Below are positions 33,495-44,052 of a stretch of 64,000 nt of DNA, piece after piece. How positions within the stretch are numbered: position 1 is the stretch's first letter; the number at the start of each line of letters is the position of its first letter. The DNA comes from Symbiodinium natans (Eukaryota; Sar; Dinophyceae; Suessiales; Symbiodiniaceae): positions 126,001 through 190,000 of the forward strand of contig CAJNDS010000055.1 in NCBI GenBank assembly GCA_905221605.1, in the 5' to 3' direction. The notes below the pieces were generated by a model, which saw nothing but the letters and a program-made list of their open reading frames with translations, had not been told where the DNA came from and made no database searches. Position numbers and translations under genes: made by a program.

Positions 33495-33974
33495 TTTTCC
33501 TTATACTTCTGTTCAGCCTCGAAATGCTTCTGTACGTACGCCTCTTGATTGACACCTTTGGAAGCCTTTCCAAGCCTAATGAGTGAAGCACTTGCGGCCG
33601 TAGCCTATGCCGTATCAATCCGTTCCCAACGTGCTGCTGACTTGAGGCTTCAACATCTTTGATATGATCCGCAAGCCTTTGTGTTTCCATGAGAGAACAC
33701 TTGCGTAAACACGTAGAAAAGATACCCAGGTGACGGTAGCACCAAGCACTGCTTAGCATTTTCTGACTGGCATTGCAGCCTCGGCGTTGCGCATGATGTT
33801 GCAGCATGGGGTTGAGGCGGTTAAGCAAGATCAACTTGGATCAACGTGCTGTGGCATGTGACTGCCTTTGTCAAGATGTACAAACGATGCGATGCGTTCA
33901 CTGAGACAGTCTGAGAAATTGCTGCCGCTTACGTTTCGTGTGCTTTCCGCAGGACATGCCCGCAGCGGAGGCAA

Positions 33975-34470
33975 GTGCTCGTCTTGATGCTTGCAGAGAG
34001 AGAGAGAGAGTCAGAGATTAACAGCAGAGCAGCAACAGAGAAGTTGTGGTTGACAAGGATTCTGCAGATGAGTACCCCGAAGATGCAGATCAGCAGGGAA
34101 TGGAGGCCATTGCCTCGGCAGAGCGTATATCACATCACTTTGAAACGCTCCGCAGAGACAGAGAGAGTCGTGTTCAAGAGACACAGAGAAGAGATCTCAG
34201 GATGAGGACTTTGAGGAGAGCTCTCAGTTGATTCACGCCTCTGTGGGCGCACGCCTGCATCTGTCACCGCCATTTTTCCTTGTGAGATCTCACGGAAACT
34301 CATTGCATTGCACCAGGAGGAGGAGCCCGAAGACGACGAGGCAGCGGCGTTTTTGCCTTACATGACTCTTCGCCTTGGTGTTTCAGCATGTTTCAGCTGC
34401 GAGCTGCTTTCAAAGCTAAGAACTCCCAACATGCGCAGTGATATAGTCTTTGTGCCGTTCGAGTGACATA
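33975..34470 (+). CDS. acidic exon group, unknown protein
   Basis: An exon starts after TTCCGCAG at 33,950-33,957. Protein-like pieces follow: VVVDKDSADEYPEDADQQGM and a charged helix (34,040-34,205), SQDEDFEESSQLIHASVGAR in another register (34,195-34,260), and QEEEPEDDEAAAF (34,310-34,350). The shared acidic character suggests one disordered protein cut by introns that I cannot place. An (AG)n run at 34,000 lies in the first exon. No family is recognised. Confidence 0.35.
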
Positions 34471-34559
34471 ACTGGCCTACGGCAGCCGTGCGATGTGTGC
34501 CTATGCAGCAGGAGCTCCCGCCATGTCTGGAATCCCAGTGCTTTTAGATGTGAAAAGCT

Positions 34560-35110
34560 GCTACAGTGCTACAGATCTTGGTTGTTGGATGGTCGAATTT
34601 GATCGTGAAATATCGTGAAGGTGCCGGCGATGCTGACCTGAAGGACTTGATCCTCGCACGTGGCATCACATGGTTTGCAATGTGTTCCATGTCTGGAATG
34701 CTGGAAGATCTGGCGGTCCAAATGAGGACGACACTCTGCAGGTCTTGGTGGACATTTCTGAAGCACAAGGTGTGAACGTCATCTGTCGATCACCAACACG
34801 CATATCATGTCGCGTTGCAGGGTTCAGCGAGCCGAGCAAGATGCCTCACCAAAGTGGGGACTTTAGATCTGTCTCAGAAGAACGCTTTGTTCTGCACCGG
34901 AGCTCTTGTTGCATCCAGGTGGTCAGCGTGGGCGCGGTGCACGTGCTCGTATGGAGGAAAGACGGGTCAAGGGATCTTCGTCAGGGTCAATCGAGTTTTG
35001 TCTGCGGTTTGCAGGGTGGGCCTGCAGATGCACCTGCCTCAGCAGCGAAGCTGTTAAAGTCGGCAAGGCAAGTGTGCATGCAGTGTGTTTGGATATCTTG
35101 GAGCATCTGA
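34560..35110 (+). CDS. exon fragments, unknown protein
   Basis: Several plus-strand frames read well in short runs: LQILVVGWSNLIVKYREGAG at 34,567, NEDDTLQVLVDISEAQG at about 34,720, and LDLSQKNALFCTGALVAS at about 34,865. They lie in different registers with AG junctions between (for instance CATCCAG at 34,913-34,919). The last is faintly like the FCGG(T/A)L(I/V) region of trypsin-type proteases, but no catalytic His-Cys follows. I make no family call. Confidence 0.25.
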
Positions 35111-35744
35111 TTGGAGCTTCTTCTTTACCAGACCCTTGTGGGCTCACGTCTGCACCTATTGAGACGTCAAAGCTGCCAGTGCAGGGACCCTGTGAACCAG
35201 AAGGCAGGCACAACTCAATGATCTGAGAGAAGTAGATCAGGGGCCATGCTCCACGCTGCCATGGCCAGCCGCGGCGTGCTGCCCCTCCCAGACAGTCGGC
35301 TGCAAGCAGACCGTACACTCATGATGAGATCTGGGAGCTGAACGAGCTCATTCATGGGGCCATGCCCGCAAGGTGAGGGGTATCCAGAAGGGCCAGGCGA
35401 CCGAACATGTGAACTAGCGTGCCTGCCTTCGTGCGGGCTGTCAATCGCTGCTAGGTTCATGTGTCCTCGCCTTCGAGATCCGACCACATCAACAGCAGAT
35501 GCAAGTTGCCCAGAGGCCTCAGCGTTCGGGGCCACAGTAGGCACTGCAGGTATCAAAAACGCGACTTGCGCGGTTTGGTTTGGCCACAGGTGTGCTGGCA
35601 GGCTCTTTGGCCACACTGGCAGCTCTAGCCCCATGCAGCGCTCGCAACCGCGAGGGGCGCTGGAGGCGAGCGGGCACATACGTCGGTGAGTAGAATGTGC
35701 AGTATCTGCGGACCGCGGCCTGCGATTTTTTCGGTGCTTTTCCA

Positions 35745-35775
35745 AGCATATATATATATATACACATATATAGAT
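35745..35775. repeat. (TA)n microsatellite
   Basis: ATATATATATATACACATATATAG-type sequence, followed by a second AT-rich stretch to about 35,860. Frames here are repeat artefacts. Confidence 0.85.
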
Positions 35776-36046
35776 ATGTGTGTATGTATTTCAAAGAACT
35801 GTTTAGATACATATAAAAAAAAGAATGCACACATATACTGCATATACTTGTTAAGTTTATCGGGCTGAGGCGGCAAGCGACCGTCTGGAACTTGACTGTG
35901 CCATAGTATGGGGAACTGCGCAGTGTCCAAGTGGTCGTGACAAGGCCAGAAGGAGAGCTTCCTTCACTGCAGATGATGTTGGAAGCTTACGTGCATGTTT
36001 TGGTGCCAAGGCCATGGCTGAGAATTAGCGTGCGAGCAGTTTTCAG

Positions 36047-36458
36047 GTGGTAGTTGTATATGATCGCAACTCAAAGCAAGCTGGAGAAGCTCCAGCCTCA
36101 GTTGCGAAGTTTCCTCTCCCACGGCTCCGTATTCCACAATTTTTCGACATCTGTCCGGCAGCACTGCATGAAGGTTGTGGTCGCAATCGAGGAGGTTCCT
36201 CAAGTGGATTGTCGTGCGGATTCTCTGCCACATAAACTTGTGTTTCAGTGCAGGACAGTGCCATGGCTCCACGTCCGGTGGCCTATGCCATTGTACCTTC
36301 GAGCGTTGTTCGCTCAGTATGATTGCATGCAGTTTGGTAGGCGGGTGACAGCACGAGTGCCAAGGATAGTTCTGCACTGGTCGAGCTGGCCAGGCATCCT
36401 GCCAAAGTTGGGCCATGTAGGGCGCTCCAAATCCGCAAAATTTGTTTTCAGAGTGTAG
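36047..36458 (+). CDS. unknown protein, exon of about 130 codons
   Basis: One frame is open to TAG 36,456-36,458 and reads as a normal protein. It has a helix QSKLEKLQPQLRSFLSHG, then IEEVPQVDCRADSLP, then WLHVRWPMPLYLRALF and a basic C-terminal end. An alternative register is open over the first 190 bases. The upstream TTTTCAG at 36,040-36,046 is a good acceptor, so this is probably a last exon. No family is recognised. Confidence 0.4.
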
Positions 36459-36590
36459 ATCTTCGGAGGCAGCGGCAGCTGAGTGATGGCTGCATGGAGC
36501 GACTTCAACGGGATGCTTCTGCTTGTGCTGTACTCCCTGGGGGAGCCATGATCGAGGACCAGAATATGCAGCTGGCTGTCATATGGTAAC

Positions 36591-36645
36591 GCTCCCGCTG
36601 TGCTCCCACCATGCTCCCGCCATGCTGCCGCCATGCTTCAGCCAT
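36591..36645. repeat. 11-bp tandem repeat
   Basis: Five imperfect GCTCCCGCCAT units lie in a row (variants GCTCCCGCTGT, GCTCCCACCAT, GCTGCCGCCAT, GCTTCAGCCAT). Confidence 0.85.
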
Positions 36646-36975
36646 GTGGTGCTTCCCACATCTCGGCATTCGGCATGAGCTGGAGCCGTTCGTTGTTCTC
36701 ACTTTGCCCCCATCTCTGCCCGCAAAGACTCTGGCTCTCCAAAAGCATCAAGAAGCCGTAGCCGCCGCTTAGCCTCCGCAGCCAAGTCTTTCTGAGTGCT
36801 CTTTGCCGAAGATGGTGTGTTCTGAATCCTTGCAAGAGCCACGGGGCTGGTCACTGAAGCTTGACCTGAAATCCCAGCTTTATTGAAAGGACCCTGGGTA
36901 GTTTCCGTTGAAAATTACAAGTCTCTTCTGAACAGTGTATAGGGTCCTACCAAGCCGTTGTTAAGATGCTTTTGA

Positions 36976-37485
36976 GGACAGAAAAAACTACCCAACTACC
37001 CAACTACCCACCTGAGGAAGCTTGGTCATCGCAAGCGCCTGCTTCGCGCGCATGAGGAGAGCCTTGACAGCCTTGAAGGCCTCCAGGGAGGCCCGGGGCG
37101 CTCTACAGTCAAGCGCAGTCTTCACAATGGAAGCCGACGACGCTTCGACGACCCGGCGTTTGTCGGAAAGTATGGCAGTGATTATAAGATCCACACGCGC
37201 CGAAACCTTCTCCGGAAGCACATGGTTGCCGATCTGATGGACATGTATGATGAGATTGTAGCCGACGAGGAGTGGAGCGAAGATGAATGGGTTGAAGGGG
37301 ATTGGCTTGAAGACGACGACACGCTTTCAGAGAGCAGTTTCTACACTTGTGGGACAGCATCCACGGCAGCTTCGACTTGCGACCAGTCTCGGTCTCTCGA
37401 AACGTCCACCAAGACTGCCAAGACTTCCAACCGTTGGGACGAAGCTATTGGACGGGCCAGCATGATTGCCAAGAAGCAACGGTGA
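36976..37485 (+). CDS. acidic protein exon, unknown family
   Basis: The open frame after TGA 36,973 reads for 169 codons to TGA 37,483-37,485. The first half is basic (LRKLGHRKRLLRAHEESL, RRRFDDPAFVGKYG, HTRRNLLRKH). The middle is very acidic with spaced Trp residues (EEWSEDEWVEGDWLEDDD), and the end is Ser/Thr-rich. The first AUG followed by a long acidic run is at 37,222. The gene just downstream encodes a PARP-like domain, and this exon could be its N-terminal region, since disordered acidic segments are common there. A stop and about 110 bases lie between, so it may be an independent gene. Confidence 0.45.
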   Translation, partial: GQKKLPNYPTTHLRKLGHRKRLLRAHEESLDSLEGLQGGPGRSTVKRSLHNGSRRRFDDPAFVGKYGSDYKIHTRRNLLRKHMVADLMDMYDEIVADEEWSEDEWVEGDWLEDDDTLSESSFYTCGTASTAASTCDQSRSLETSTKTAKTSNRWDEAIGRASMIAKKQR

Positions 37486-37744
37486 CTGCGTCAAGTCCAT
37501 GTTGTTTTGTGGTACTGGGGCCTTTGTTCCGAATGTGTTGTTTTGCCCATTTGTGCATGACTGCATTCTTTGTGCCTCTGGCAACACTCAGGTACACCAG
37601 ACCAACAAAGTCCAGTGTCGTTTCGGAGCCGACGAAGAAGCAGAATGCTCCACACAAGGAGCCGGGTAGAGCTTAGAGCTTTGGTACGCTGTGCAAGATT
37701 GGTTCGCCTTGACAGTGTCTTGCGAAGTCAGTATTGCTTCCTTG

Positions 37745-38686
37745 CAGGCCACGACGTTGACGGAAGTTCTTAGAGCCAAGCACAACATCAAATTGGTGTC
37801 ACCGGGTTCATCTGACAGCCAGCACGATTCATTGCAGAGATTCCAAATGGATTTTTTGGAAAGATTCCTGCCAAGCATCAGCTCCGGACTGCGAGGTGTG
37901 TTCCGGAACGAGATCGTGCTTCGAGCCGCCTCCACGAGCAAACCTGTGTACGATCGCTTTTGCAGGTCGCAGACCCAGAAGCAAGGCAACCTCTGTGCTG
38001 TGTTTCATGGCACGGACCAAGCCAACTTGCCGTCAATTTACGAGAAAGGACGGGCTGCACCATACACCAATGCAATGACGAGACTTGGGCACAGTGGTCA
38101 CATGCTTGTGCCGTGCATTGACAGGACTTCTCGTTCCGGGAGGTGGCAAAGGTGTAAGTGTGCGCAATGGCGCCTCACATGGCAACGGCATCTACACGGC
38201 AAAGACGCACAACCCAGCACTGTCATTTGGATTTTGCCGTGGCGAAACGAGGCCGATGTTGGTGTGTGGGGTGCTAGACGACGCGGTCGCACTCGCCAGA
38301 CCATATAAGCTTGGCAACCACACTGTTACTGCAGAGTCGCAGCACGTTCGCCGCCTGGCAGGTATATAGTATAGGCTGTAGAACGGGGCTTCTGATGCCT
38401 TTCAGTGAGAATGGCAGACGTGATCCGGACTTTCCAAGGTCACGTTGGAGATGCGATTGTTGTCTTTGACGAAAGTCGAGTTGTCCCTCTTTTTGAAGCC
38501 TGGGAGCCTGGACTTTGTGCGAACTATGCCCCGATTGTGCCGCCAGCTCGCAGCCCAATCATCCCAGCGGTTGTGGCACAACTTCGGCCTGCTGTGCCAA
38601 TCATGCCGACGCACCCTGCCCGCTTCGTATGTGAATGTTGTGTGTTCCTCATGCCCGCGGTTGTATGGCTTGTGGCCTTGTGGTAG
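37745..38686 (+). CDS. PARP-type ADP-ribosyltransferase
   Basis: Catalytic-domain motifs of the PARP family appear in order. LCAVFHGTD carries the His of the H-Y-E triad (about 37,990-38,015). Next come SIYEKG, then GNGIYTAKT with the Tyr (38,180-38,205), MLVCGVLDDAV, and VRMADVIRTFQ...AIVVFDESRVVPLF (38,406-38,490). Joining them needs two introns. The first is 38,049-38,124 (76 nt), starting GA and ending AG, with AGGAC repeated at both junctions. The second is 38,362-38,405 (44 nt), GT-AG. The joined frame is continuous and restores SIYEKG-LLVPGGGKG across the first junction. The first exon is preceded by CTTCCTTGCAG. The third triad position does not align with Glu, as in mono-ADP-ribosylating or inactive members. 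The C-terminus adds a Pro-rich stretch and a hydrophobic tail (FLMPAVVWLVALW). A small exon at 37,593-37,669 may precede it. Confidence 0.75.
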
Positions 38687-38859
38687 CAGTGTTCGTCCAC
38701 GTTAGTCAGTTTCTGTGCGCTTGAATTGGTGCCCCGAGGAAATCTTATAAGGGTGGGCCGAAGACCCGACTCCCACGGAGCCGTGGATCGCAAGAGCGTG
38801 GATAGTGTAATAGTGTGGCAGACTCCTGTGTCTTGGGCTCTGTGCAACTTCGCGCAGCA

Positions 38860-39695
38860 ACTTCGTGCAGCTGCCCGATCATTGAGGTCAAGGAAGCCAG
38901 CAACCAGGGAGGAAATGGCCGTTGCGTATCTCCGGCGACGGGGAGCACGGATCCGGTATACAGGCGCGCAGCACGTTATAGCCTAGAGCAGTGAACGGTA
39001 CGTGGCCATGCTTCATGTTGAGGGTGACATTCTGCTGGAGCTGCCCGTGACAGCAGTGCTATTCTGGAGTGAACACATTGATCTTCGGGCTTCTGAGCTT
39101 TCTTTTCTTAGGAGTGTTTTTGTCGATACCTGTTCGGCTTTCCTGCCTGTTCTGCAGTGTACAGATTGGCAGCTTGGCAAGTACCTTGGGTGCCTGCTGG
39201 CTGCGTGGTGCAACGCTGCCATTTGGCGGTGGACCTATGTACAGTGTACAGGACTCAAAGCAAGCCACAAATCGTGCAGAAATGAGAAGGCCGGGCAGCG
39301 CCAAGGCAGTTCCCTGCTGTCCTTTCTAGACGAGAGTTCCGGTGGCTTCCAGCCGTGCCGATCGCGGGGTTTCACCGAGCTTTGGGAGAGTGCATCATCT
39401 CGCACCTGCCTGCAACGCAAGGACCTGGAGATGGACCCATGGCCTTTGTTGCGGGAGCTGCGGTATCGAACCTGTGGTTCGGTTGCAAATTGCACTAAAA
39501 CCCAAACCAAGTCTCGGCCAAAAGCTGGCCGCTAGAGCCGTTAGAGCCGCCAAACGCGCAGGTCTTGAGCACCCCAGCGAGGAAGACCTTGAAGAGATGG
39601 AAGAGGCGTACTTCCGCCCTCTCAGGCAAGGGGGATACTTCCGGATCGCCCCTGCCCTGTGGCTGCACCTGCCGAGCAAGGTCATTGAAAGCTGA
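38860..39695 (+). CDS. exon fragments, unknown protein
   Basis: REEMAVAYLRRRGARIRYTG reads at about 38,905-38,985. A 177-codon frame spans 39,002-39,535 but has mixed composition. The segment 39,480-39,695 reads LKPKPSLGQKLAARAVRAAK, then HPSEEDLEEMEEAYFRP and RIAPALWLHLPSKVIES before TGA. They lie directly before the first prolyl hydroxylase and could be its N-terminal exons. Registers differ and I could not place introns. Confidence 0.3.
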
Positions 39696-39871
39696 GTGGT
39701 GGAAGCGGCCGGAGGCTTGCCACTTGGGGGCGTGATTAGCAAGACACTCGCACAGCACAGTGATCGCAGGCATTGAGATCTCTGGCCCAGCAGCTGGACG
39801 AGGTTCCTTGGCAAGCATGGCCCAATTCACGTGGGTGTAAGAACGTCGAGTGTGAATGAGTGTGAAGCAAG

Positions 39872-42340
39872 GTCGGTTTTATCTTGATTGACGACTTCCT
39901 GCCCGACGAGGTGATCAGACGAGTCAAGGCAGGGCATGGCAGGGCTTTTCAGAGGATGCGCCACACGCTCTCCATTGCATGCGTTGCATTGCGTTGCTCT
40001 CACAAGGCCAGCAACCTGGACCTGTATCAGGGCTCCGAGATGCAGTTGGGGGGCACAACCGGTGGTGTTCACCTCAGTATTGGCTCTTTGGATCTCTTTG
40101 GTGCGAGTGGGATTCCCTGCGGGAATGCTTTCGCTTGCGGTCTCGTGCCGCTTGGGCCGTCATGACAGGCATGTGCCTGAGAGGCACGCCATGACTGCGG
40201 CAAGGACTCGAAACATGGAGGTTATTGTTATGAGGCAGAAACAGAACAAAACGGGTTCACGAGAAGAATAAAAGATGCCCTGTGGTAGTGTTCTTAAGAG
40301 TCAAAGTAAAAAGGTTTATTCATTTGATTTTTTGAACTTTTGCGTTGAAACTGTAGATTGCCATGTCTTGTTGGAAAGAAAACCAGCTCTCTAAAAATGA
40401 ACGGGTGGGAAAAAAAAGTCATTTTTCTTCAGACTTTCTTGCACGTTTTGAGCAAAAAACAAAAAAGCCAAGGTCTGGGCACACTCCTTGAGGCCTACCG
40501 CTCCATTGCCACGGCAACACCCAATCGAAGGAGTCAGCCAGTGTTTTTTTGACGAAGTCCCAAAGTCCTGCCAAGCTCAGATCTACGGCTACGGCATGCT
40601 ACGACTGTACATAGGGCTCACTGTTGGGCGGGGCCGCGGAGAGCCTCACCTCTTACTTTGTGTGCTTTGAGCACTGCAGCAACAAACCCATGTCACTCGG
40701 ATGTTCGTGGCTCCCAAGAAGGTGTATTGCCGGCTGGGTGCTTTTCAAGGGCTTTTGAGCTTTCAGGGTGCACTCGGCCCGAGTCGAATGACCTGATCTG
40801 CTCAAGCGCCTAGCAAAAACGTCCCGCACAAGGCTTCGCGGGTCAAAGAAAACCCTTCAGCTAGAAGGCCTCTGACAACGACTTGGAATCCGGGATCATG
40901 CATGCATGAATTCACATGAAAGCATCCAAGAGCAGCGCGTGCCACTGGTGGAACTGTAGATTCTGAAGCTTCGGCTTCGAAACTTCGAGCCTCATTGGGA
41001 AACGCGAAGAATGCGGGGCTTGGCAAGATACGGCTTCGGACTTCCATGCAGGACAATGCAAGGCCCCAGGGGGTTACTGAGAATCCTCCCCCACTTGTCC
41101 TGGGAGGATTCGCTTGGCGCAGTTTAAATTGATGCAAAAAAATCTCGTGAGCTCTGGGGTCACTGTTGAGATCGTGGATTTGGGTGGGGGGCGGGGCAGA
41201 GGGGGGGCCAGAGCCGCCTCCTCACTCCCCAGGTAGTGATCGAGTGGGAATTGCCCATCGTGAGCGGCCCAATCTGCCGATGGCCAGTGCGGTGCGATTG
41301 CATGCGAACATCAGCCTATCCTGTGCAGCAATCAGGTGGTGATGTTTTGAAGTGGGTGGGCTACGACAAAGAGAGTGAAGCAACTCGCTGTGCAGCTGAA
41401 TTCGCCGCGCGCGCCTTGGGCAGCCACTCATCGTGAGCTTGCCGTGTCAAGGAGTCCTTGCATGGTTGAGGCCCACATTGAAGAGGTGATCGTCGGGTTA
41501 TGTCACAACGCCAAAGATGTGGTGCCATCTGTATCATCGGCACTAGAAGGCATGGTCATGAAAACAGATCTGTAGAACCGTTTCAGCTGGTGCTTGATGG
41601 AATGTGCATATCATGAGGTGTACAATGGCGCTCAGAAACGATGTTCACTTGTTATCCGGCCGAGAGCCGTGCCCGTCTCCAGCCAGCAGTGGGGGACCAC
41701 TTAATTTGGGCTTCACACTTTCTGCTGGCGGCTGTTTCGTGAGTGTCAAGGATACTTTCGACACACAGACAATTCCTCCGGCAATGGCAGACTACTGACA
41801 GCTCTGGTCTACCTGAATGCTGCCACCTCGGTGTTGCGGAGCGTGTCAATGTGCGAGTTTCATGTGGGTCCCACGCAAGGAGGACTGGCAGCGAGGTGAT
41901 GGCGGTGAGCTCCGGTTATTTCACCCAGGCCTGCCCACGATGTACCGATGGCCAGAGTGTTTTGTAGACGTGGCTCGCGCCTTGTAATAGGCGAAAAAAA
42001 CTTAAAGGCTGGACGCTCAGACATGCGCCGTTGACCATTGGGGGAACTACCGGCGACGGCTTTCTAAGGTTCGGATGGAGATTGCGCCATTGTGGAACCG
42101 CTTGCTTCTCTTTTGGTCTGACGACCGTAGTCCTCATGAAGTGCTTTCAGCTTGCAAAGATCGCATCTCGGATGATCTCGGATTCCAGTTCTGTCGCATA
42201 TTTCAACGCTGGGCCGGTGCCGGCAGTGGCCTGCGTATCCCAGGCTTTGCAGCGACTGTCTGGTACTACGACGAGAAGAACCCCAGCATACCGCTTTATG
42301 CGTCTTGTCTGTTTTTACAGTAGAGCTGCAAGGTTTTTGA
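39872..42340 (+). CDS. prolyl 4-hydroxylase, PHD/EGLN type (gene 1)
   Basis: Enzymes of this Fe(II)/2-oxoglutarate family hydroxylate prolines on proteins and act as oxygen sensors (HIF in animals, Skp1 in protists). Exons recovered: 39,872 onward (GFILIDDFLPDEVIRRV, domain entry); about 41,336-41,436 (GGDVLKWVGYDKES); about 41,636-41,668 (MFTCYPAES); 41,751-41,821 (YFRHTDNSSGNGR with the His-x-Asp iron ligands, then TALVYLNA); 41,880-41,969 (EDWQRGDGGELRLFHPG to FVD); 42,081-42,162 (IAPLWNRLLLFWSD, SPHEV with the second iron His); 42,244 onward (R, then FAATVWYYDEKN). The Arg that binds 2-oxoglutarate is rebuilt across the last intron. Introns: 41,669-41,750 GT-AG, 41,822-41,879 GC-AG, 41,970-42,080 GT-AG, 42,163-42,243 GC-AG. 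The end is either TAG 42,321 or, with one more GC-AG intron, TGA 42,338. All catalytic residues are present, so it looks functional. The middle exons are incompletely resolved. Confidence 0.85.
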
Positions 42341-42362
42341 CAGTTCCGTGAACGCACAGACA

Positions 42363-42758
42363 ATGTCGAAGGAGGTGGGTGACCCGGTTGGTGATGCAGG
42401 TGTCGCTACGGCTGTGTTTGCAAATCTTGCGTTTCTCCACTTCACTCCGAAGTGTGTGTCAGGAGCACCGCCTCCGCTCATGGAGAAGCCAGCTAAGGAA
42501 GCCAAGGAAGCCAAGGAAGGCAAGGAAGGCAAGGAAGCCGAGGAAGCCAAGGAAGCCACCAGGTCGAAGGGGTTGGGCATCCGAGGGGCTGCGCCCCCGC
42601 CGCCAGCGAAAGCTTCCACACCAGCCGAGGGGACCAGTGAGCCGGGTGACAAAGCGGGCAGCCTAAGCAGAGCTGCAGCGCCGCCAGCCCCAGCTTCCCC
42701 AGCCGTGACAGCCCCAGCAGAAACAGGTCCCGCGGAGGAAAAGGACGAGGCAGAGTAG
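42363..42758 (+). CDS. Ala/Pro/Lys-rich low-complexity protein or N-terminal exon
   Basis: The frame starts at ATG 42,363 (MSKEVGDPVGDAGVATAVF) and runs to TAG 42,756-42,758. After a short ordered start it has a KEAKEAKEGKEGKEAEEAKE helix encoded by a 9-base repeat, then a Pro/Ala tail ending EEKDEAE. It begins 23 bases after the end of hydroxylase gene 1 and precedes exons leading to hydroxylase gene 2, so it may be that protein's disordered N-terminus. The antisense frame (42,296-43,021) is equally long because of composition, but the plus-strand neighbours favour this strand. Confidence 0.4.
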   Translation: MSKEVGDPVGDAGVATAVFANLAFLHFTPKCVSGAPPPLMEKPAKEAKEAKEGKEGKEAEEAKEATRSKGLGIRGAAPPPPAKASTPAEGTSEPGDKAGSLSRAAAPPAPASPAVTAPAETGPAEEKDEAE

Positions 42759-42825
42759 CGATCTGGGTGTTTGGAAAGTTTTCGGAGCTTCGAGCATATC
42801 ATGTACACTGTACATAATGTACAAA

Positions 42826-44040
42826 CGACAAGGACCCTCAAGTCATCGTTTTCTTTGATGGCGAGAACAAAGAGATCTTGGAGCGCCATGGTTTCATTGC
42901 ATGTTTGGCCATGCGGCGGCCCAAAGTATGTTGAACTAAGGCTGCTTGACACCCTGAACCTCGACTCTGCCCGAAGCATCGATGTTCGATCGCCTTTGGC
43001 AGAAGAGGCACCACACGGCACAGTGGGAGTGGCTCAGAAGCCACACGAGCGCCATTTATGAACTTCCACTTCTTTCTCCTTCCAGACTTCAATGCCCATC
43101 ATCACTCGGCCCCCTGAGCCCCAGCAGGAGATGCTTGACTGGGCTCTTCGGGCGGTTGCCAGATGTAACTCCAGTGTATACTGGGTACACTGAGGGTTCG
43201 GAGTATACCAGCCACAGGTAAGCTGGAGCGTTATGAAGGGGTCATGCTTCCAGCAACTGCAGGCGTTGTCGGCTGCAGAGAAGCATTGGTCGGAGCTGTT
43301 GAAGACCAAGGGTGTCGAGGGACTCATCGAGGAGGCCGCTACGAAAGACACAATTCCATACAAGCTCGGTATTTCTTCTCTTGGGCCGCGAGGCGGGCTC
43401 CCTCTTCCTCGTGTTGCCCGGCGGAGAGGTTCTCAAGAACGGTGAGCGAGAGCGATGGATGCTGCAGCCCCCCACCTGAAATATTGAAGCTGAGAGATTG
43501 AGAGACCTTTCGTGATGTCGGAGCGAAGATGTGAAAGTGTATGAGGTATGAGATCGATTACTGGCAGCCTGGATGCAAGAACGGATCGCTTGCGCGATGC
43601 TGTTTCTGACCCAGGGGGCGTTTTTTTGTCAGCTTGCTTAGGCAAGCCGTGCGACCGCCAAGTGCCAAGACCCAGAAGCGCTTAGCGGATTCTGCCTTAG
43701 TCTGCTGTGATCTGCTGTGATCTGCTGCATGCAGCACATGCTGCATTTGCCGCAAGGGCTCATGTGGACATCCTTTGGTCACACGCTAGGACACGGTGTT
43801 TCAGCCCTTGGCCCGGGTCCGCAAAGCCTTTGCGAGCAGGGAAGGGGCTCTTAACTCAGTGTCCACAGCAACATGAAACGTTTTCATCTGGCTTTTCTCA
43901 GCTGAAGGCTTGGTGGGCTACCCCCGAAGCGGGCAAAGTTTGGATCAAGGCATCGCACAATGTCCTCAATGCGCGTCATGGCATGCAGTGCTTTGCTTGG
44001 GCTTTTAATGACCAGACATGCTATGTTTTACATGAGAGGC
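42826..44040 (+). CDS. exon chain of unknown function upstream of hydroxylase gene 2
   Basis: Protein-like plus-strand pieces occur in order: VIVFFDGENKEILERHGF at about 42,845; MPIITRPPEPQQEMLDWALR at 43,092; LQALSAAEKHWSELLKTKG at about 43,255; GSLFLVLPGGEVLKNG ending at a GTGAGC donor near 43,442; and LKAWWATPEAGKVWIKASHN following TTTTCTCAG at about 43,902. They change register between pieces, as expected for short exons. Together they could encode the N-terminal part of hydroxylase gene 2 or a separate gene. No family is recognised. Confidence 0.35.
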
Positions 44041-44052
44041 GCTAGAAAACGA

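Noticed and set aside
34865-34925. trypsin-like protease exon (FCTGALVAS)
   Set aside because: The following sequence lacks the expected Ala-Ala-His-Cys, and no Asp or Ser motif exons are visible.
42296-43021. 241-codon minus-strand open frame
   Set aside because: It is the complement of the KEA-repeat and Pro/Ala region. Plus-strand exons lie on both sides, and the translation is Ala/Ser/Leu low complexity.
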